Source: an uncultured Bacillota bacterium
GTDB lineage: Bacteria > Bacillota > Clostridia > Peptostreptococcales > Anaerovoracaceae
NCBI GenBank assembly: GCA_946638265.1
Contig: CAMPBN010000066.1
Span: 1-6,328, forward strand
DNA length: 6,328 nucleotides
Reading direction: 5' to 3'
Made by a program: the position numbers and the translations under genes. Below, piece after piece: positions 5,008-6,328 of this stretch (position 1 is the stretch's first letter; the number at the start of each line of letters is the position of its first letter). The notes beneath the pieces were generated by a model that was given only the letters and a program-made list of their open reading frames with translations, ran no database searches and was not told the origin of the DNA.

Positions 5008-6133
5008 TGATATAAACCCGCGGCACGCGCTTGCTGACTGCGCAGGTCAGTTCGTACGGAATGGTGCCCGCAATTGCCGCCATCGCGTCAATGTCGTTGT
5101 GCTTGCCGAAGATCTCAATTTCTGAGCCCACATCCACTTTTTCCTTGCCCGTCAGATCGATCATGGCCATGTCCATACAGATCTTGCCGCGCTGCTCAGC
5201 CGACCCCTCCTCTGTGTAGAGACTGCACTTATTGGAAAGCGAGCGCAAAAATCCGTCCGCATAGCCGTATGGGATCACGCCCATTCTGGTCTGTTTGTCC
5301 GTCACATAGATGCCGCCGTAGCTGATGGCTGTGCCCGCCGGATAAATCTTCACCGTGCTGACGTTGGTTTTCAGCGACATCACAGGCTCAAGCCCCATCT
5401 TTTTGGCATACTCCCCATAGCCGTAAAGCAATAGTCCCGGGCGCACCATATCCAGATAAGTCTCAGGGTATTTGTAAGTGGCGCCGGTATTGGCGCAGTG
5501 GCGGATTTTGAACCTCCTGCCTACCGCTTCCTCGACACCGTTTATGACGCGCATAAAAAGCTCAAACTGCTTTTTGGTGTATTCTTCCGCAGCTTCCCCC
5601 TCTTCGTCGGATACTGCAAAGTGGGTGAAGATGCCTTCTGCATCCAGTCCCGGCAGCGTACAGGCATTGGCCATGCCGCCGATTCCGATGCTGAAATAAT
5701 CCCCCGCGCAGATGTAGCCGAGGCGTGACATGCCCGTGTCCACCTTGATGTGGATTTTCAAAGTTTTTCCCAGCTTTTCGCACTCTGCGCTATATTCCAG
5801 CGCCTTGGCCTCGCAGCTGACAGCCTGCGTGATGTCATACTTGATCAGACGCTCCACCTGCTCTTTCGGGGTGTGCCCCAGGATCAGGATCGGCATTTTG
5901 ATGCCGTTTAAGCGCAGCTCCATAGCCTCGTCAATGCTGCTGACTGCCAGGTATGCGGCTCCCGCCTTTTCCAGGGTCTCTGCCACCACGACAGCGCCGT
6001 GGCCGTAGGCGTCCGCCTTTACGACTCCAAGAAATTTCACGTCTTTTCCAATCTTTTCGCAGATTTTTTTGTAGTTATGTGTAAGGGCATCAAGATCGAT
6101 CTCGGCCCATGTTCTCACCAATGTGGATTCCAA
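4964..6133 (-). CDS. alr: Alanine racemase
   Basis: Interconverts L- and D-alanine with pyridoxal phosphate, supplying D-alanine for peptidoglycan; cytoplasmic and normally a dimer. Counting from the TTG start (389 residues, a normal family length), the PLP lysine is K39 in VVKADAYGHG and the opposite-face catalytic base is Y272 in AISYGG. R137 in VDTGMSRLG, the GKICMDM loop and the C-terminal YELTCAVSKRVPRVY motif also fit the family. An in-frame ATG at 6157 would add eight residues, but it lacks a ribosome binding site and falls on the predicted transcription start. TTG at 6133-6131 has GGAGG 7 nt upstream and places WAEIDLDAL at the usual distance from the N-terminus. The gene seems monocistronic or read through into the tRNA unit downstream. 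Its 3' end is duplicated just outside the gene. Function is certain by motif; the start is likely. Confidence 0.96.
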   Translation of the reverse strand: MESTLVRTWAEIDLDALTHNYKKICEKIGKDVKFLGVVKADAYGHGAVVVAETLEKAGAAYLAVSSIDEAMELRLNGIKMPILILGHTPKEQVERLIKYDITQAVSCEAKALEYSAECEKLGKTLKIHIKVDTGMSRLGYICAGDYFSIGIGGMANACTLPGLDAEGIFTHFAVSDEEGEAAEEYTKKQFELFMRVINGVEEAVGRRFKIRHCANTGATYKYPETYLDMVRPGLLLYGYGEYAKKMGLEPVMSLKTNVSTVKIYPAGTAISYGGIYVTDKQTRMGVIPYGYADGFLRSLSNKCSLYTEEGSAEQRGKICMDMAMIDLTGKEKVDVGSEIEIFGKHNDIDAMAAIAGTIPYELTCAVSKRVPRVYIKNGEVIEKELMLRM

Positions 6134-6140
6134 AATAACG

Positions 6141-6145
6141 CCTCC
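6141..6145 (-). promoter_or_regulatory. Shine-Dalgarno site that fixes the alr TTG start
   Basis: GGAGG on the minus strand, 7 nt before the TTG at 6133-6131. Nothing comparable precedes the ATG at 6157. This site lies inside the longer reading frame and is the main reason for choosing the shorter product. Confidence 0.75.
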
Positions 6146-6162
6146 ATTCATACTCATAGGAG

Positions 6163-6171
6163 ATTATACCA
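6163..6171 (-). promoter_or_regulatory. Extended -10 promoter of alr
   Basis: Minus-strand TGGTATAAT (6171-6163) is a perfect extended -10 element. The -35 position, about 17 bp upstream, is only T-rich, which extended -10 promoters tolerate. Transcription would start near 6156, giving a leader of about 23 nt before the TTG start. A second extended -10-like sequence (TGCTATACT, 6231-6223) further upstream might be an alternative promoter. Confidence 0.7.
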
Positions 6172-6215
6172 CAATAGCTCCTCTTAAAAAAGTATCCATA
6201 TTAAGCCATATGCGG

Positions 6216-6221
6216 TATAAT
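6216..6221 (+). promoter_or_regulatory. Possible divergent -10 box reading towards the 47-bp repeats
   Basis: A perfect TATAAT on the plus strand. The best -35 at 17 bp spacing (TATCCA) is poor and there is no TG extension. If real, it would drive a rightward transcript through the 47-bp array into sequence beyond the window. Confidence 0.3.
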
Positions 6222-6226
6222 CAGTA

Positions 6227-6328
6227 TAGCAGGCGCGTGTAAGATTGCACGCAGCACCTTGCACAAATCCATGTAGCAGGCGCGTGTAAGATTGCACGCA
6301 GCACCTTGCACAAATCCATGTAGCAGGC
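6227..6328. repeat. 47-bp tandem repeat, two full units and the start of a third
   Basis: Units begin at 6227, 6274 and 6321 with TAGCAGGCGCGTGTAAGATT. The two full units are identical and the third is cut by the window edge, so the array continues to the right. Each contains GCGTG and CACGC arms able to form a 5-bp stem with an 8-nt loop. There is no unique spacer between units, so it is not CRISPR. It lies upstream of the alr promoter; no gene is seen in 6172-6328. Confidence 0.9.

Overview
The window looks like a piece of chromosome from an anaerobic, moderate-GC Firmicute, most likely of class Clostridia. The clues are oxygen-sensitive iron-sulfur flavoenzymes of clostridial type, strong AGGAG-like ribosome binding sites, sigma-A promoters with 17-bp spacers, CCA-encoding tRNA genes and a Geobacillus-like alanine racemase. 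This is inferred from gene content; no taxonomic marker is present.

Every supported gene lies on the minus strand, so transcription runs from right to left. From the right edge: a 47-bp tandem repeat enters from outside the window (6227-6328). Next come the alr promoter and the alanine racemase gene (about 6133-4964), whose last codons are duplicated downstream. A tRNA-Leu(UAG)/tRNA-Pro(CGG) pair follows, with its own promoter and a strong intrinsic terminator (4856-4574). Then a good promoter (4529-4501) opens a leader of about 280 nt. This leader holds three inverted-repeat pairs at an exact 84-bp pitch and precedes a gene for a PD-(D/E)XK-nuclease-like protein (4215-3415). A second strong promoter (3370-3342) opens a leader of about 260 nt made of three 80-bp tandem repeats, ahead of an RsbW-like HATPase gene (3074-2586). 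A six-unit 29-bp tandem array then separates it from a fused NuoF-tail/GltD-like flavoprotein gene (2389-554). That gene overlaps by 7 bp the start of a NuoG-like iron-sulfur subunit gene running off the left edge (560-1).

Functionally, the left half is a redox operon. The flavoprotein carries FAD and NAD(P) sites plus several Fe-S clusters, and should pass electrons to or from the NuoG-like subunit. The missing C-terminal part of that subunit would decide whether this is an [FeFe] hydrogenase, a formate dehydrogenase or a transhydrogenase-type complex. The RsbW-like ATPase upstream resembles the small HATPase genes I recall beside clostridial hydrogenase clusters; its role here is unknown. 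The right half holds housekeeping genes: cell-wall D-alanine supply and tRNAs.

The most unusual property is that nearly all the long non-coding space is built of tandem repeats, from five sequence-unrelated families. Two sit in 5' leaders between a promoter and its gene. Two appear to have grown out of a gene's 3' end, stop codon included.
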